DNA of 39,461 nucleotides from a virus. The number at the start of each line of letters is the position of its first letter. Positions within the stretch are counted from its first letter, which is position 1. Both the position numbers and the translations under genes were made by a program. The stretch is from IMG/VR virus record IMGVR_UViG_3300050019_000127, positions 1 through 39,461 of that record; one strand, given 5' to 3'. The notes under the pieces were generated by a model that did no database searches, was not told where the DNA came from, and saw nothing but the letters and a program-made list of their open reading frames with translations. This document shows positions 1 through 8,468 of this stretch, piece after piece.

Positions 1-107
1 GGTTTTTTATTGACCAGGACAAACTCATGACCACCAAAAAACGGCCGGAAAACATCGGAACGCAGTGCCGCTCGCTGATCCTGCGCGCGGCCGGTGCCGA
101 ATCAAAG
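1..107. repeat. Direct terminal repeat, left copy
   Basis: These 107 bases recur at 39355-39461 with a single difference: position 69 is C here and T at 39423. The repeat begins in the T-run of a terminator and runs into the protease-capsid gene. The simplest reading is an assembly overlap of a circular or circularly permuted genome, giving a unique length of 39354 bp. A true physical terminal repeat is less likely because the copy starts in the middle of a terminator and the terminase is of the lambda (cos-cutting) family. Confidence 0.95.
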
Positions 108-2087
108 GTTGATCTCGACGCCCGCACCTGTGTTTTTCCGTTCTCCAGCGAAGAGCCTGTCCCGCGCTGGTTTGGTGACGAAATCCTGAGTCATGCCAAA
201 GGCAGCATGCGGACCGGTACGCGGCAAGGGGCGTTGCCTCTGCTCTTCAATCACAACCGCGATGATCTGCTTGGAGTTATTGAAAACATCACGCTCGGCA
301 ATGACCAGCGCGCCTATTGCACCGTCCGTTTCGGGCGTGACGATCGCGGTGACTGGGCCATGCAGCAAGCTAATGACGGCGTGCTGATCAACGCCTCATT
401 CATGTACCAGGTCTTTAAGTACGAAGAAGACCTTGAAGAAGAAACCTACACCGCCACCGACTGGGAAGTCTTTGAAATTTCCCTCGTCACCATTCCGGCC
501 GACGCCACTGTCGGTCTTGGTCGCGCGGCTGAAACCAATGAAACGAACGTGGTGGAAATCGTCACCCGCTCCGCTCAAACCCCGGCGCCTGCCGGTTCCA
601 CCCTCCCCAACTCTGGAGAAACCATGAAAACCCGTCACGTTTTACAAGACCAAGCAAATGACGGCACAGGCGCCGGCCAATCGTCCGGCGGCGCTGCCGC
701 ATCCAACGTTGTTGACCTCGAGCGCGCGCGCACCGACGCTCGTACCGAAGAGCGCGTTCGCGTCGCCGAAATCGATGCAATGTGCCGCAGCCACAAGCTG
801 CCGGATGAAATGCGCAACAACCTCATCAATCACGGCAACTCGCTGGCCGAAGCGCGCGGCATCGTGCTCAACGAAATTGGCAAGCGTGGCGAGCAAAAGC
901 CGCTGACCTCGCTCTCTGATGACATCGGCCTCAACGACAAGGAAAAGCGCAGCTATTCACTGATGCGCGCGGTATCCGCCATCGTCAATTCCGACTGGTC
1001 CGGTGCTGGCTTCGAGCGCGAAGTCTCCTCGGCTATTGCCAAGCGTTCGGGCCGCGAGTTGGGCAATACGCGCTTCTTCTTCCCCAACGATTTGCCGTTT
1101 GCGCCAACCGAAGAACATCAGCGCGCCTACTGGGCCATGCAGCGCAGCATGGTTCGCGCTCAGCAGCAACGCGCCATCTATCAGGTCGGGACGGCAGGCC
1201 AAGGCGGCAATCTGGTCGCCACCAACTTGCTGGCCGATAGCTTCATCGAAGTCTTGCGCAACCAGTCGGTCACCAGCATGCTCGGCGCCACCTTCTTGCC
1301 AGGACTCATCGGCAACGTCGATATCCCGCGCCAGATCAGCGCCACGGGTACGTACTGGGTTGGTGAATCCGGTGCGTTGACCGAAGCTGAAGCGACCTGG
1401 GATAAAGTTTCGCTGCGCCCGAAAACCATTGGCGCATTGTCGAAAGTCTCGCGTCTGATGCTGCTGCAAAGCACGCCTGCCATCGAAATGCTGGCGCGTC
1501 GCGACTTGCTTGCCGTTGGGGCTCTCGCGATCGACCTCGCTGCCATGTCCGGGTCAGGCGCATCGAACCAACCGACCGGCATCGTCAATCAGGCCGGTGT
1601 CGGTTCCGTGATCGGCGGCACGAACGGGGCGTTGCTGACCTTCGACAATGTCATCCAGCTCCAGTATGCGACCAAGTCGGCCAATGCGCCGCAGGCCAGC
1701 ACCGGCTATGCGATGAATTCAAAGACTATCGGTTACCTGAGCACACTGAAGGCGACCACCGGGCAGTATTTGTGGGATCCGCAGGGTGGACTCACCAACA
1801 ACTCGCCGGATCGCTTAAAGGGTCGCCCTTATGCCGAATCGCAGCAACTGCGCTCGAATCTCGTCAAGGGATCATCCGGCGCGGTTTGCTCGGAAGTGGT
1901 CTATGGCAACTGGCAGGAACTTCTGATCGGTGAATGGGGCATTACCGAAATCGCCGTCAATCCCTACGACTCCACCGGCTTCGCCAATGGTGACGTCATC
2001 CTGCGCATGTTCCAGACCATTGACATCGGCGTGCGTCACGGCGCTTCGTTCTCGGTCATGTCCGACGCGCTCACGACCGGCTTCTAA
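27..2087 (+). CDS. Fused HK97-type prohead protease / major capsid protein
   Basis: A 686-residue protein that would cleave and form the procapsid. Residues 1 to about 170 look like the HK97 prohead protease (peptidase U35). The likely catalytic His is H76 in the LFNHNRDD segment, and the likely Ser is S124 in LINASF, 48 residues later as the family expects. The EISLVTIPAD segment near 150 is a family hallmark. Residues about 170-320 are a charged, helical linker like the delta/scaffold region. From about 345 onward there is an HK97-fold capsid protein, with segments such as VGESGALTEAEATW. Most phages have two genes here; the fusion is a known but less common arrangement. An internal ATG at 624 has its own ribosome-binding site and could give free capsid precursor. 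It is followed by connector and tail genes in lambda-like order. I infer that the protease cuts itself off the capsid chain. Confidence 0.93.
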   Translation: MTTKKRPENIGTQCRSLILRAAGAESKVDLDARTCVFPFSSEEPVPRWFGDEILSHAKGSMRTGTRQGALPLLFNHNRDDLLGVIENITLGNDQRAYCTVRFGRDDRGDWAMQQANDGVLINASFMYQVFKYEEDLEEETYTATDWEVFEISLVTIPADATVGLGRAAETNETNVVEIVTRSAQTPAPAGSTLPNSGETMKTRHVLQDQANDGTGAGQSSGGAAASNVVDLERARTDARTEERVRVAEIDAMCRSHKLPDEMRNNLINHGNSLAEARGIVLNEIGKRGEQKPLTSLSDDIGLNDKEKRSYSLMRAVSAIVNSDWSGAGFEREVSSAIAKRSGRELGNTRFFFPNDLPFAPTEEHQRAYWAMQRSMVRAQQQRAIYQVGTAGQGGNLVATNLLADSFIEVLRNQSVTSMLGATFLPGLIGNVDIPRQISATGTYWVGESGALTEAEATWDKVSLRPKTIGALSKVSRLMLLQSTPAIEMLARRDLLAVGALAIDLAAMSGSGASNQPTGIVNQAGVGSVIGGTNGALLTFDNVIQLQYATKSANAPQASTGYAMNSKTIGYLSTLKATTGQYLWDPQGGLTNNSPDRLKGRPYAESQQLRSNLVKGSSGAVCSEVVYGNWQELLIGEWGITEIAVNPYDSTGFANGDVILRMFQTIDIGVRHGASFSVMSDALTTGF
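615..626 (+). promoter_or_regulatory. Possible internal ribosome-binding site and start for capsid protein
   Basis: GGAG at 615-618 lies five bases before an in-frame ATG at 624 (codon 200 of the fusion). Starting here would give a 487-residue scaffold-plus-capsid protein without the protease. It may allow excess capsid over protease, as nested genes do in lambda C/Nu3. This is inferred from sequence only. Confidence 0.5.
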
Positions 2088-2154
2088 TTCAGCCAATCAA
2101 GAACACGCCGCCCGGGTAACTACGGCGGCTTGTTCGCTTCAGGAGATACACATC

Positions 2155-2496
2155 ATGAAATTCAAAGTCCGCAACGACTTCGTTGTTCACCACACTCGCC
2201 TGGTCGTTGTCATGGTCAACGGAGAAGAACAGAAACAGCCGCAGACCAACAGCTACTACGGCGGCCAGACGGTCGAATTCGAGACCGCCGAAGAAGCGCT
2301 TGATCATATCCACAAGCTCGAACCGCTGGACAAGGAGGCACAGAAACTCTGCGCCGATCAGGTCGCTCCGGTGACCACGCCGGTCGAAGGTGGTGGTATT
2401 AATCAGGAGGCGCTCGCCAACGCAATTGCAGAAGGCGTGGCGCGTGCCATGGCGGCCATTCAGGCCGCTCAAACTACCGCCATCCCGACGGCCTAA
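2155..2496 (+). CDS. Small virion accessory protein, lambda FI position
   Basis: A 113-residue protein. The ATG at 2155 was chosen because AGGAGA lies just upstream; a longer frame upstream overlaps the capsid gene in another frame and is not credible. The N-terminus is beta-rich (VVVMVNGEEQ, YYGGQTVEF), followed by an acidic helix. The C-terminus is Ala-rich with a helix like NQEALANAIAEGVARAMAAI. Its place between capsid protein and the FII-like gene matches lambda FI or a small head accessory protein. I do not recognise the family. The 67-base gap before it holds a GCCGCC/GGCGGC hairpin (2107-2129) without a T-run. Confidence 0.8.
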   Translation: MKFKVRNDFVVHHTRLVVVMVNGEEQKQPQTNSYYGGQTVEFETAEEALDHIHKLEPLDKEAQKLCADQVAPVTTPVEGGGINQEALANAIAEGVARAMAAIQAAQTTAIPTA

Positions 2497-2769
2497 ATGT
2501 TCGTCGAGGATCTGACGCCCCTGTTTGCCGATTTCGGCGTCCTGGCTGTTTCAGGCGCCAATTCGGCAACGGTGCTGCTGGACATGCCCGGTGAGGAAAT
2601 CTTCGGCGGCATGCAGCAGAGCAACGAGTACGCCATCACCTATCGATCTATCGATCTGCCCGGCCTCACCGCCGGCAACAGCATCACGGTCGATGGTGTG
2701 GCGTACAAGGTGCGCCAGACCACGCCGCAGGAAGACGGCAAGTTGATCAAGGCGATGCTGAAGAAATGA
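2497..2769 (+). CDS. Head-tail joining protein, lambda FII-like
   Basis: A 90-residue protein whose ATG directly follows the TAA of the previous gene. Its start MFVEDLTPLFADFG and later YRSIDLPGLTAGNSITVDGVAYKVR are typical of the lambda gpFII / Phage_attach family, small beta-barrel proteins that sit at the head-tail interface. Length and gene position (after the capsid gene, before the terminator and tube genes) both agree. Translation is probably coupled to both neighbours. The family call is by pattern, not by a profile search. Confidence 0.72.
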   Translation: MFVEDLTPLFADFGVLAVSGANSATVLLDMPGEEIFGGMQQSNEYAITYRSIDLPGLTAGNSITVDGVAYKVRQTTPQEDGKLIKAMLKK

Positions 2770-3194
2770 ATACACAGGCAGAAATCATTCTTTCGGCCAT
2801 CGCCACATTGCTTGCCGCCGGCAGCATCGGTGCCAGTGTCGAGCGTTCGCGCGAAGTCGCTTTTGAGCGCGAAGACTTGCCCGCCGTCGTCGTCAAACCG
2901 AAAGACGAAGCCGCCACGCCCTTGGCCAACGGCCTCACGCGCTGCGAGCTGACCGTTGAAATACAGATCCACACCCGTGGTGATGTGCCGGACCAATTGG
3001 CCGATCCGATTGCCGCCGCCATTCACGCGGTGCTGACAGCTGATTTAACCCTCGGCGGGACGTGTACTCGCCTGTTTTACACCGCACGAGCCTGGGAGTT
3101 CTCGGACTCGGACGGTACCGGCGGCCAGCTCACGCTGCATTACGTCATTCATTACCTCACGCCGGCCGGCGACATCACGCGCCTGGCTGTTTAA
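2766..3194 (+). CDS. Probable tail terminator / tail completion protein (gpU position)
   Basis: A 142-residue protein starting in an ATGA overlap with the FII-like gene. It has an N-terminal helix (AEIILSAIATLLAAG), then strands such as LPAVVVKPKDEA and CELTVEIQIHTRG, a central helix LADPIAAAIHAVL and a final strand YVIHYLTPAGD. This alpha/beta order resembles tail terminator proteins such as lambda gpU, and the gene sits directly before the tail tube gene. The role would be to cap the tail tube and set the tail-head joint. The assignment rests mainly on position and general fold. Confidence 0.65.
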   Translation: MNTQAEIILSAIATLLAAGSIGASVERSREVAFEREDLPAVVVKPKDEAATPLANGLTRCELTVEIQIHTRGDVPDQLADPIAAAIHAVLTADLTLGGTCTRLFYTARAWEFSDSDGTGGQLTLHYVIHYLTPAGDITRLAV

Positions 3195-3215
3195 CGATTT
3201 ACAAGGAGAAACACC

Positions 3216-3977
3216 ATGTATGGATTCGGTACTGGCACGCTCATCGGCGTGCAGACTCAGGATGCCACCGGCGCAGCCGTCGCGAACGCCACGCCGGTTC
3301 AATTCGGTACCCTGCAAGATATTTCAGGCGACATCGGCTTTGAAGAAAAGCTCCTCTATGGCGCGTATCAATTCCCGGTCGCCGCGGGGCGTGGTAAGGG
3401 TAACGTTTCCTTCAAAGCTAAAGCCGCCGGCATCTACGGATCGATCTTTAGTGATCTGTTCTTCGGTACCGGATCGGTCGCGGGAATCAAGGCCGATGTA
3501 ATCAATTTCCCGGCCGCAATTCCGGCGAGCACACCCTGGCAGATCACGGTCGCGCCACCCAATACCGGAACGTTCGTCAGTGATCTCGGCGTTCTGAACG
3601 CGGCCACGGGTATGCCGATGAAGAAAGTCGCCAGCGCTCCGGCGACCGGGCAGTACTCCGTCTCAGGAGTCGGGGTTTATACATTCGCCACGGCAGATGC
3701 CAATGCGGCTGTTTTGATCAGCTACGAGTACAGCGCCACCAGCACCTCGGCCAAAGTCGTCGCCATCAGCAACCAGTTGATGGGTTATGCGCCGACGTTC
3801 CGGGCGTCGCTCAATCTGTCGTACGGGGGCAAGAACCTGACCTTCAATCTGAATTCGTGCATCTCGAGCAAGCTCTCGCTACCGCTCAAGAACGACGACT
3901 TCACCATTCCCGAATTCGACTTTTCAGCTATCGCCGACGCCGCCGGAAACATCGGCTATGTCGCGCTTTCGGAGTAA
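3216..3977 (+). CDS. Major tail tube protein
   Basis: A 253-residue protein with a strong AAGGAG site before its ATG. It begins FGTGTLIGVQTQDATGAA and continues TPVQFGTLQDISGDIGFEEK, typical of siphovirus tube subunits. The central part (about 110-180) looks like an inserted Ig-like or decorated domain. The C-terminus FSAIADAAGNIGYVALSE closes the tube fold. It lies between the terminator-like gene and the chaperone pair, where the tube gene is expected in lambda-like phages. It should assemble in hexameric rings around the tape measure. Confidence 0.85.
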   Translation: MYGFGTGTLIGVQTQDATGAAVANATPVQFGTLQDISGDIGFEEKLLYGAYQFPVAAGRGKGNVSFKAKAAGIYGSIFSDLFFGTGSVAGIKADVINFPAAIPASTPWQITVAPPNTGTFVSDLGVLNAATGMPMKKVASAPATGQYSVSGVGVYTFATADANAAVLISYEYSATSTSAKVVAISNQLMGYAPTFRASLNLSYGGKNLTFNLNSCISSKLSLPLKNDDFTIPEFDFSAIADAAGNIGYVALSE

Positions 3978-3984
3978 TTGACTC

Positions 3985-4302
3985 ATGGCAAAAGCCAAGA
4001 AGATCATCTTGGGCGAGCAGGAATTCAACCTCCTGCCGTGTCCGGCTATTGGACTCAAGGAAATCGGCCGCAACTTCGGGGCCATCGGATCAAGCAACGA
4101 AGCAGGCATTGATGCGCTGGTCTCAGGCATCTACTACGGCGTCAAGCGCGGCCTTGGGAAAGACGATACCAGCTTCACCCGTGAGTTCGTCGAGTGGAAT
4201 ATCGATACGACGAATCTCGAACTGCTCGCGCAGGCCTTTGCCGATGTCAACGACGCCGTAAAGAAGGAGGGCGCCCCGGGGGAAGCGCAAGCGGCGAGCT
4301 AG
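3985..4302 (+). CDS. Tail assembly chaperone, gpG-like (zero-frame product)
   Basis: A 105-residue protein that starts 7 bases after the tube gene. It opens with AKAKKIILGEQEFNLLPCPA, typical of gpG-like chaperones that describe the tape-measure gene's partner proteins. The zero frame ends at TAG 4300-4302. A second frame, -1 relative to this one, stays open from 4194 to 4607 and is used by the frameshift product listed separately. The chaperone should bind the tape measure before tube polymerisation. Confidence 0.8.
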   Translation: MAKAKKIILGEQEFNLLPCPAIGLKEIGRNFGAIGSSNEAGIDALVSGIYYGVKRGLGKDDTSFTREFVEWNIDTTNLELLAQAFADVNDAVKKEGAPGEAQAAS

Positions 4303-4607
4303 ACTGGGACGGCATTATTGCCTACACGGTCAGCGCCACGAGCTGGACATGGGATTACACCGAATGGAATCTCGACATCCCGCGGCTCACGGCACTGAAC
4401 GCCCACTGGCGGCTTCTGCCGCCAGTCCCTCTGCAGCTCGCCCGCATCGCCGCCTCGCTTGGCATCAAATCGTCCGAAGCGGAAAACAGCGCTACACCCG
4501 AGGGGAGCGACGAACAGGCCGAAAGCCTGGTGCAAAACTTCCCGATCGCGCCGGCACAGCCCTACATGAGTGCTGAAGAATACTTGCGCCGCAAGGCGCA
4601 GGGATAG
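3985..4607 (+). CDS. Tail assembly chaperone gpGT-like, made by -1 frameshift
   Basis: This product would join the gpG-like frame to the -1 frame at the heptamer CCCGGGG (4275-4281). It would contain 99 zero-frame residues plus 108 more, about 207 in all. The extension reads GSASGELDWDG at the junction and ends EEYLRRKAQG. The second frame has no good start of its own: its first ATG (4194) lies inside the G gene without a ribosome-binding site. Position just before the tape measure fits the conserved siphovirus G/GT rule. The frameshift is inferred, not shown. Confidence 0.75.
4275..4281 (+). promoter_or_regulatory. Candidate -1 slippery heptamer CCCGGGG
   Basis: The heptamer fits X XXY YYZ and is read as CCG GGG in the zero frame; slipping back one base gives CCC GGG. 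It lies 18 bases before the zero-frame stop, inside the overlap of the two frames. GGGG-type sites are less common than AAA-ended ones, so the exact slip point is uncertain. Confidence 0.6.
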
Positions 4608-4628
4608 AAATCTTAATGAGATCCGATC

Positions 4629-7019
4629 ATGTCCAACAACGACGCTGAACTGCGAATCGGCGGTGATTCCTCCGGGCTGACCGAGGCCTGCAAGACCGCC
4701 GAGCAAGCGGTCAAGCAATCTTTCGACAAGATGCAGTCGTCGATGGCCTCTCTGGGCGGCGCGCTGCAGAAACTGCAGGGCACCTTCATCGCGGTCACCG
4801 CCATCCTCGCCGGCGGCAAGGCCTTCAAGGAATTTATCGACGCATCGATGGAAGAGGCCAACGCAGTCATCCGGCTCGAACGGGTTTTCGGGATGACCGC
4901 TGATTCGGCCACAGTCCTCAATGTCGCGCTAAAGCTCACCGGCCAGTCGGCCGAGGAATTTGCTGGTATGGCCTTCAAGCTCTTGAAGCACGTTGAAACC
5001 AACGGCGAAGGCATGGAAAAGCTCGGCGTCAAGACGCGTGACGCAACCACTGGCGGATTGCGTCCGATGATGGACCTCATGACCAACGCCGCCGATGTGC
5101 TGCTGCAGTACAAGGAAGGCGCAGACCGCGATGCCGCGGCGATGTACTTCTTTGGACGCAGCGCCCAGGACGCTATGGGCATCCTCAAGCTCAACGCAGA
5201 GGTGATGGCGCGCGCCAACATGCTTGCCGATCAGTACAACCTGAAGACCGGCGAAGAAGGCGTGGCGGCCGCCGAGAAATTCAAGATCGAGCAGGCCGCG
5301 CTCGGGATCATGTTCGACGCCATGAAGGTCAAGGTTGGCGACGCCGTCATGCCGGTGCTGACGCAACTGGCCGGCTGGTTTTCGGAGGTCGGGCCAACGG
5401 TCATCGATGTCTTCCTCAAGGGCTTGAAGCAGCTCATCCAATTCTTCGAGGAAACGGTTTTCGGTTTTCGGATGTTGTATAGCGCGGCGTCCGATTTCGG
5501 CGTCGTTTTCGTCGCCCTTGCCGATGGCCTGAGCAACGCGATGAGTCGTCTGATGCACGGCGACTTTTCCGGCGCGAAACAGGCAATCACCGACAGTCTC
5601 GATGCGATCAAGGGCATATGGAAACAGAACGCCGATGACCGAGTTCGCATCGAGGCCGAAACGAACGAGCGCATCAGAAAACTCTGGGCGGGTGAAACCG
5701 ACACCGGGTCTAAGCCAGACGCCAAGAAGCCAAAAGGCACCAAGACCTGGAAGAACCCCGACGAAAAAGGGGGCGCCGAAAAATCGCAAATGGGCGCCTT
5801 CGATGCAGAGCTCGCGCAGACCAAGGTGGCCTACCAAATGACCCACGATCTGCGCGAGATGACCAAGAAAGAGGAAATCGCCTGGTGGAACGAAAAGAAG
5901 GCTCTGACCACGACCGGCAGCAACGACCAGATCACGATCAGTAAAAAGACCGCCGAGCTGCAGTTGGAGATACTGAAGAAGAACGCCAAGGACGGGAAAG
6001 AACTAAGCACCGAAGCGATCGGTGCCAGGGAAAAGGCGGCAAATGATGCTCTGGCCGTTGACGAGCAGGCCGCGCAGCAAAAGCAGGCTATGGGACAAAT
6101 CACACAACAGCAACTGTTGGCGCTTGAGCAGGGGTTTGAAGACAAGCGTTTTGAAATTCAGCAGCAAGCGCAAGCCGACCGGATTACGGCCATGCTGGGC
6201 GATCCGAACATGGATCCTGTGGCGCTACAAAAGATGTTGGACCAGATGCTGGATATCCAGCGCGAGCATGCACTGAAGCTCGGTAAGATTCAGAATGCCA
6301 CAGCACTGGAAACCAGAAAGTCGCAGGAATCCATGCTGGCGCCGGTCACTTCGGCGATTGAGAAGACCGTCAACGGCATGATTCAGGGAACGCTGACGCT
6401 CAAGAAAGCGTTATCAAATATCTTCCAATCGATACTCGGTGAGTTTGTCAGCGTCGGGGCAAAGTTGGTCGCAACGTGGCTGCTCGACAACGGGAAAATG
6501 ACAGCGGTGTCAAAGGCGTTTTCAGCGCTTAAGACTGCCCTATGGGGAGAAGAAGCGGCGGCAAAAGTCACCTCTGACACAGCGGCAGCGGCGGGATCAA
6601 AGGTTTTTGCTGCCGCCACGATCCCCGCCGAAGCAGCCACGGCAGCTGGGGGCGCAGCCTCCGCAGTTGCCAGCATCCCGTACGTTGGTCCGGCTATGGC
6701 CGCCGCCGCTTATGCTGAAACCTTTGCCATGGTCATGGCTGGCATGGGCGCCGCTTCTGCTTCTGGCGGCTTCGATATCCCCTCCGGAGTTAATCCACTC
6801 ACCCAGCTGCACCAGGAAGAAATGGTTCTCCCCGCGCACATCGCCAACCCGTTGCGTGAAAGCCTGGCTGGCGGCGGTGGCGGTTCTGGCGGCGCGGTTC
6901 ATCTCCATGTCCATGCTCTTGACGTCAAGGGTGTCAAGGATTGGATGAAGACGAACAGTCACGCCATGGCGCCGGCGCTGCGCCAGATCGCCCGTAACTT
7001 CACGCCGGTGCGGGCATGA
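4629..7019 (+). CDS. Tail tape measure protein
   Basis: A 796-residue protein beginning NDAELRIGGDSSGLTEACKT. It has long coiled-coil stretches in the first 150 residues and around 390-570. Hydrophobic segments occur near 250-310 and a long Ala/Gly-rich region near 655-720 (SIPYVGPAMAAAAYAETFA). The tail region GGFDIPSGVNPLTQLHQEEMVLPAHIA is typical of tape measure C-termini. At about 0.15 nm per residue this predicts a tail near 120 nm, an inference from the known scaling. It follows the G/GT pair and ends in an ATGA overlap with the DUF2460-like gene. Confidence 0.92.
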   Translation: MSNNDAELRIGGDSSGLTEACKTAEQAVKQSFDKMQSSMASLGGALQKLQGTFIAVTAILAGGKAFKEFIDASMEEANAVIRLERVFGMTADSATVLNVALKLTGQSAEEFAGMAFKLLKHVETNGEGMEKLGVKTRDATTGGLRPMMDLMTNAADVLLQYKEGADRDAAAMYFFGRSAQDAMGILKLNAEVMARANMLADQYNLKTGEEGVAAAEKFKIEQAALGIMFDAMKVKVGDAVMPVLTQLAGWFSEVGPTVIDVFLKGLKQLIQFFEETVFGFRMLYSAASDFGVVFVALADGLSNAMSRLMHGDFSGAKQAITDSLDAIKGIWKQNADDRVRIEAETNERIRKLWAGETDTGSKPDAKKPKGTKTWKNPDEKGGAEKSQMGAFDAELAQTKVAYQMTHDLREMTKKEEIAWWNEKKALTTTGSNDQITISKKTAELQLEILKKNAKDGKELSTEAIGAREKAANDALAVDEQAAQQKQAMGQITQQQLLALEQGFEDKRFEIQQQAQADRITAMLGDPNMDPVALQKMLDQMLDIQREHALKLGKIQNATALETRKSQESMLAPVTSAIEKTVNGMIQGTLTLKKALSNIFQSILGEFVSVGAKLVATWLLDNGKMTAVSKAFSALKTALWGEEAAAKVTSDTAAAAGSKVFAAATIPAEAATAAGGAASAVASIPYVGPAMAAAAYAETFAMVMAGMGAASASGGFDIPSGVNPLTQLHQEEMVLPAHIANPLRESLAGGGGGSGGAVHLHVHALDVKGVKDWMKTNSHAMAPALRQIARNFTPVRA

Positions 7020-7588
7020 GCGAGCCGGTATTTCCGACGCTGCCGGGCAAGATGTGGCCCATGGTCAAGACGCCGATCTGGTCAACGGCGGTGCAGCGTT
7101 CGGCCAACGGGCGCGAAGTGCGTTCGTCCTTGTACGCAAATCCGCTCTGGAAATTCAGCCTGTCCTATGAGTTCCTGCGCTCGGACGCGACTCAGGAGCT
7201 TCAACAGATGCTCAGTCTGTTTAACCTGAGTCGCGGCCAGTTCGGCACCTTCCTGTTTCTCGACCCGACTGACAGCGCCGTGACCGATCAACTTTTCGGT
7301 ACGGGCAACGGCTCGCAGATCGTCTTCCCGCTGACGCACGCCATCGGCACCTTCGTTGAACCGGTAGCGGCCGTTGTTGGTTCCCCGGTTTTTAAAGCGA
7401 ATGGTTCTGTTGTCAGCGCTACTGTCGCCAATGGCGTTGTCACCTTCGCCTCGCCGCCGACCGGTGCGCTGACCTGGACCGGCCAGTTCTATTACCGCTG
7501 CCGCTTCCTGAATGACGACCTGGATTTCGCCAACTTCATGCAGGGTTTCTGGGAAGCCAAAAAGGTTGAATTTAGGAGCACACGATGA
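7016..7588 (+). CDS. DUF2460-like distal tail protein
   Basis: A 190-residue protein starting in an ATGA overlap with the tape measure gene. It begins EPVFPTLPGKMWPMVKTPIW. Further on it has SYEFLRS, then FNLSRGQFGTFLFLDPTD, and a C-terminal YRCRFLNDDLDFANFMQGFWE. These are features of the DUF2460 family, which in the Rhodobacter gene transfer agent (GTA) is the distal tail protein that starts the tip. The next three genes also follow GTA order, which supports the role. Confidence 0.82.
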   Translation: MSEPVFPTLPGKMWPMVKTPIWSTAVQRSANGREVRSSLYANPLWKFSLSYEFLRSDATQELQQMLSLFNLSRGQFGTFLFLDPTDSAVTDQLFGTGNGSQIVFPLTHAIGTFVEPVAAVVGSPVFKANGSVVSATVANGVVTFASPPTGALTWTGQFYYRCRFLNDDLDFANFMQGFWEAKKVEFRSTR

Positions 7589-8466
7589 AAACAGCCAGCC
7601 CTGAGCTGATCGCCATGCTGGCCAACTCATCGTCATTTGTCATGGCTGACTGTTACGCCTTCACATTGTTGAACGGTATGGGCTTGTGGCTCAACACCTC
7701 CGATATTCCGCTGACCATCGAGGCCACGATCTACCCGGCAGCGGGCAGCACGGACTTACTCGGCAACCCGCTGCCGCTGATCGAGCGCAGCAAAACGCGC
7801 ACGGTGCGCGGCACTCAGGTCGATTCGCTGACCGTGCAGATGTACCTCGACGCCTCGCACAAAATCGGCGGCGTTCCGATCCTGACACTGCTGCGCAATG
7901 GCGGTTTTGACGGCGCGCGCCTTTCCGTTCTGCGTGCTTTTCTGCCCGACTGGTCAAGCCCGGTAACCGGTACGGTAAAACTGTTCATCGGTCGCGTGTC
8001 GGATGTAGAGCTGACACGCAACAGCGCCACGCTGACCGTCAAGAGCGACCTGGAATTGCTCAACATCCAGATGCCGCGCCACCTATACCAGCCCGGTTGC
8101 GCCAATTCCATTTATGACGCTGGCTGCCGGGTGGATAAGACCAGTTCAGCGCAGAACGGCATGATCAACGGCGGCTCGTCGACAACGGTCATTAAACACT
8201 CGAACCCCGCAGCGGCGGGATGGTTTGCGCAAGGTTTTATCCGTTTCGATACCGGGCCGAATGCCGGCGTTTCCCGTACGGTGCGCGATTCGTTGCCCGG
8301 ACAAGTGAGCCTGTCGCTGCCGCTGCCGAATCCGCCGACAACCGGCGACACCTTTACGATCTGGCCGGGGTGCGACAAGACGATGGCGACCTGCCAGGCC
8401 AAATTCAACAACCTCGCGCATTACCGGGGCTGCCCCTTCGTTCCCGTTCCCGAAACGGCGTACTGA
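7585..8466 (+). CDS. DUF2163-like tail hub protein with cysteine-rich BR0599-type C-terminus
   Basis: A 293-residue protein starting in an ATGA overlap. It begins TASPELIAMLANSSSFVMADCYAF in the style of DUF2163. The C-terminal third (about 165-293) contains cysteines in PGCANSIYDAGC, then WPGCDKTMATC and YRGCPFVP near the end, the pattern of the BR0599 domain. In the gene transfer agent, the matching hub protein is reported to hold a metal or Fe-S site; that is family knowledge and is not shown here. It should join the distal tail ring to the large tip protein. Confidence 0.82.
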   Translation: MKTASPELIAMLANSSSFVMADCYAFTLLNGMGLWLNTSDIPLTIEATIYPAAGSTDLLGNPLPLIERSKTRTVRGTQVDSLTVQMYLDASHKIGGVPILTLLRNGGFDGARLSVLRAFLPDWSSPVTGTVKLFIGRVSDVELTRNSATLTVKSDLELLNIQMPRHLYQPGCANSIYDAGCRVDKTSSAQNGMINGGSSTTVIKHSNPAAAGWFAQGFIRFDTGPNAGVSRTVRDSLPGQVSLSLPLPNPPTTGDTFTIWPGCDKTMATCQAKFNNLAHYRGCPFVPVPETAY

Positions 8467-8468
8467 TC

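Noticed and set aside
1-107. True physical terminal repeat of the virion DNA
   Set aside because: The overlap begins inside a terminator and the terminase is of the lambda cos type; an assembly overlap of a circle is simpler.
2107-2129. Hairpin GCCGCC/GGCGGC after the capsid gene as terminator
   Set aside because: Loop is long and no T-run follows; transcription must continue into the connector genes.
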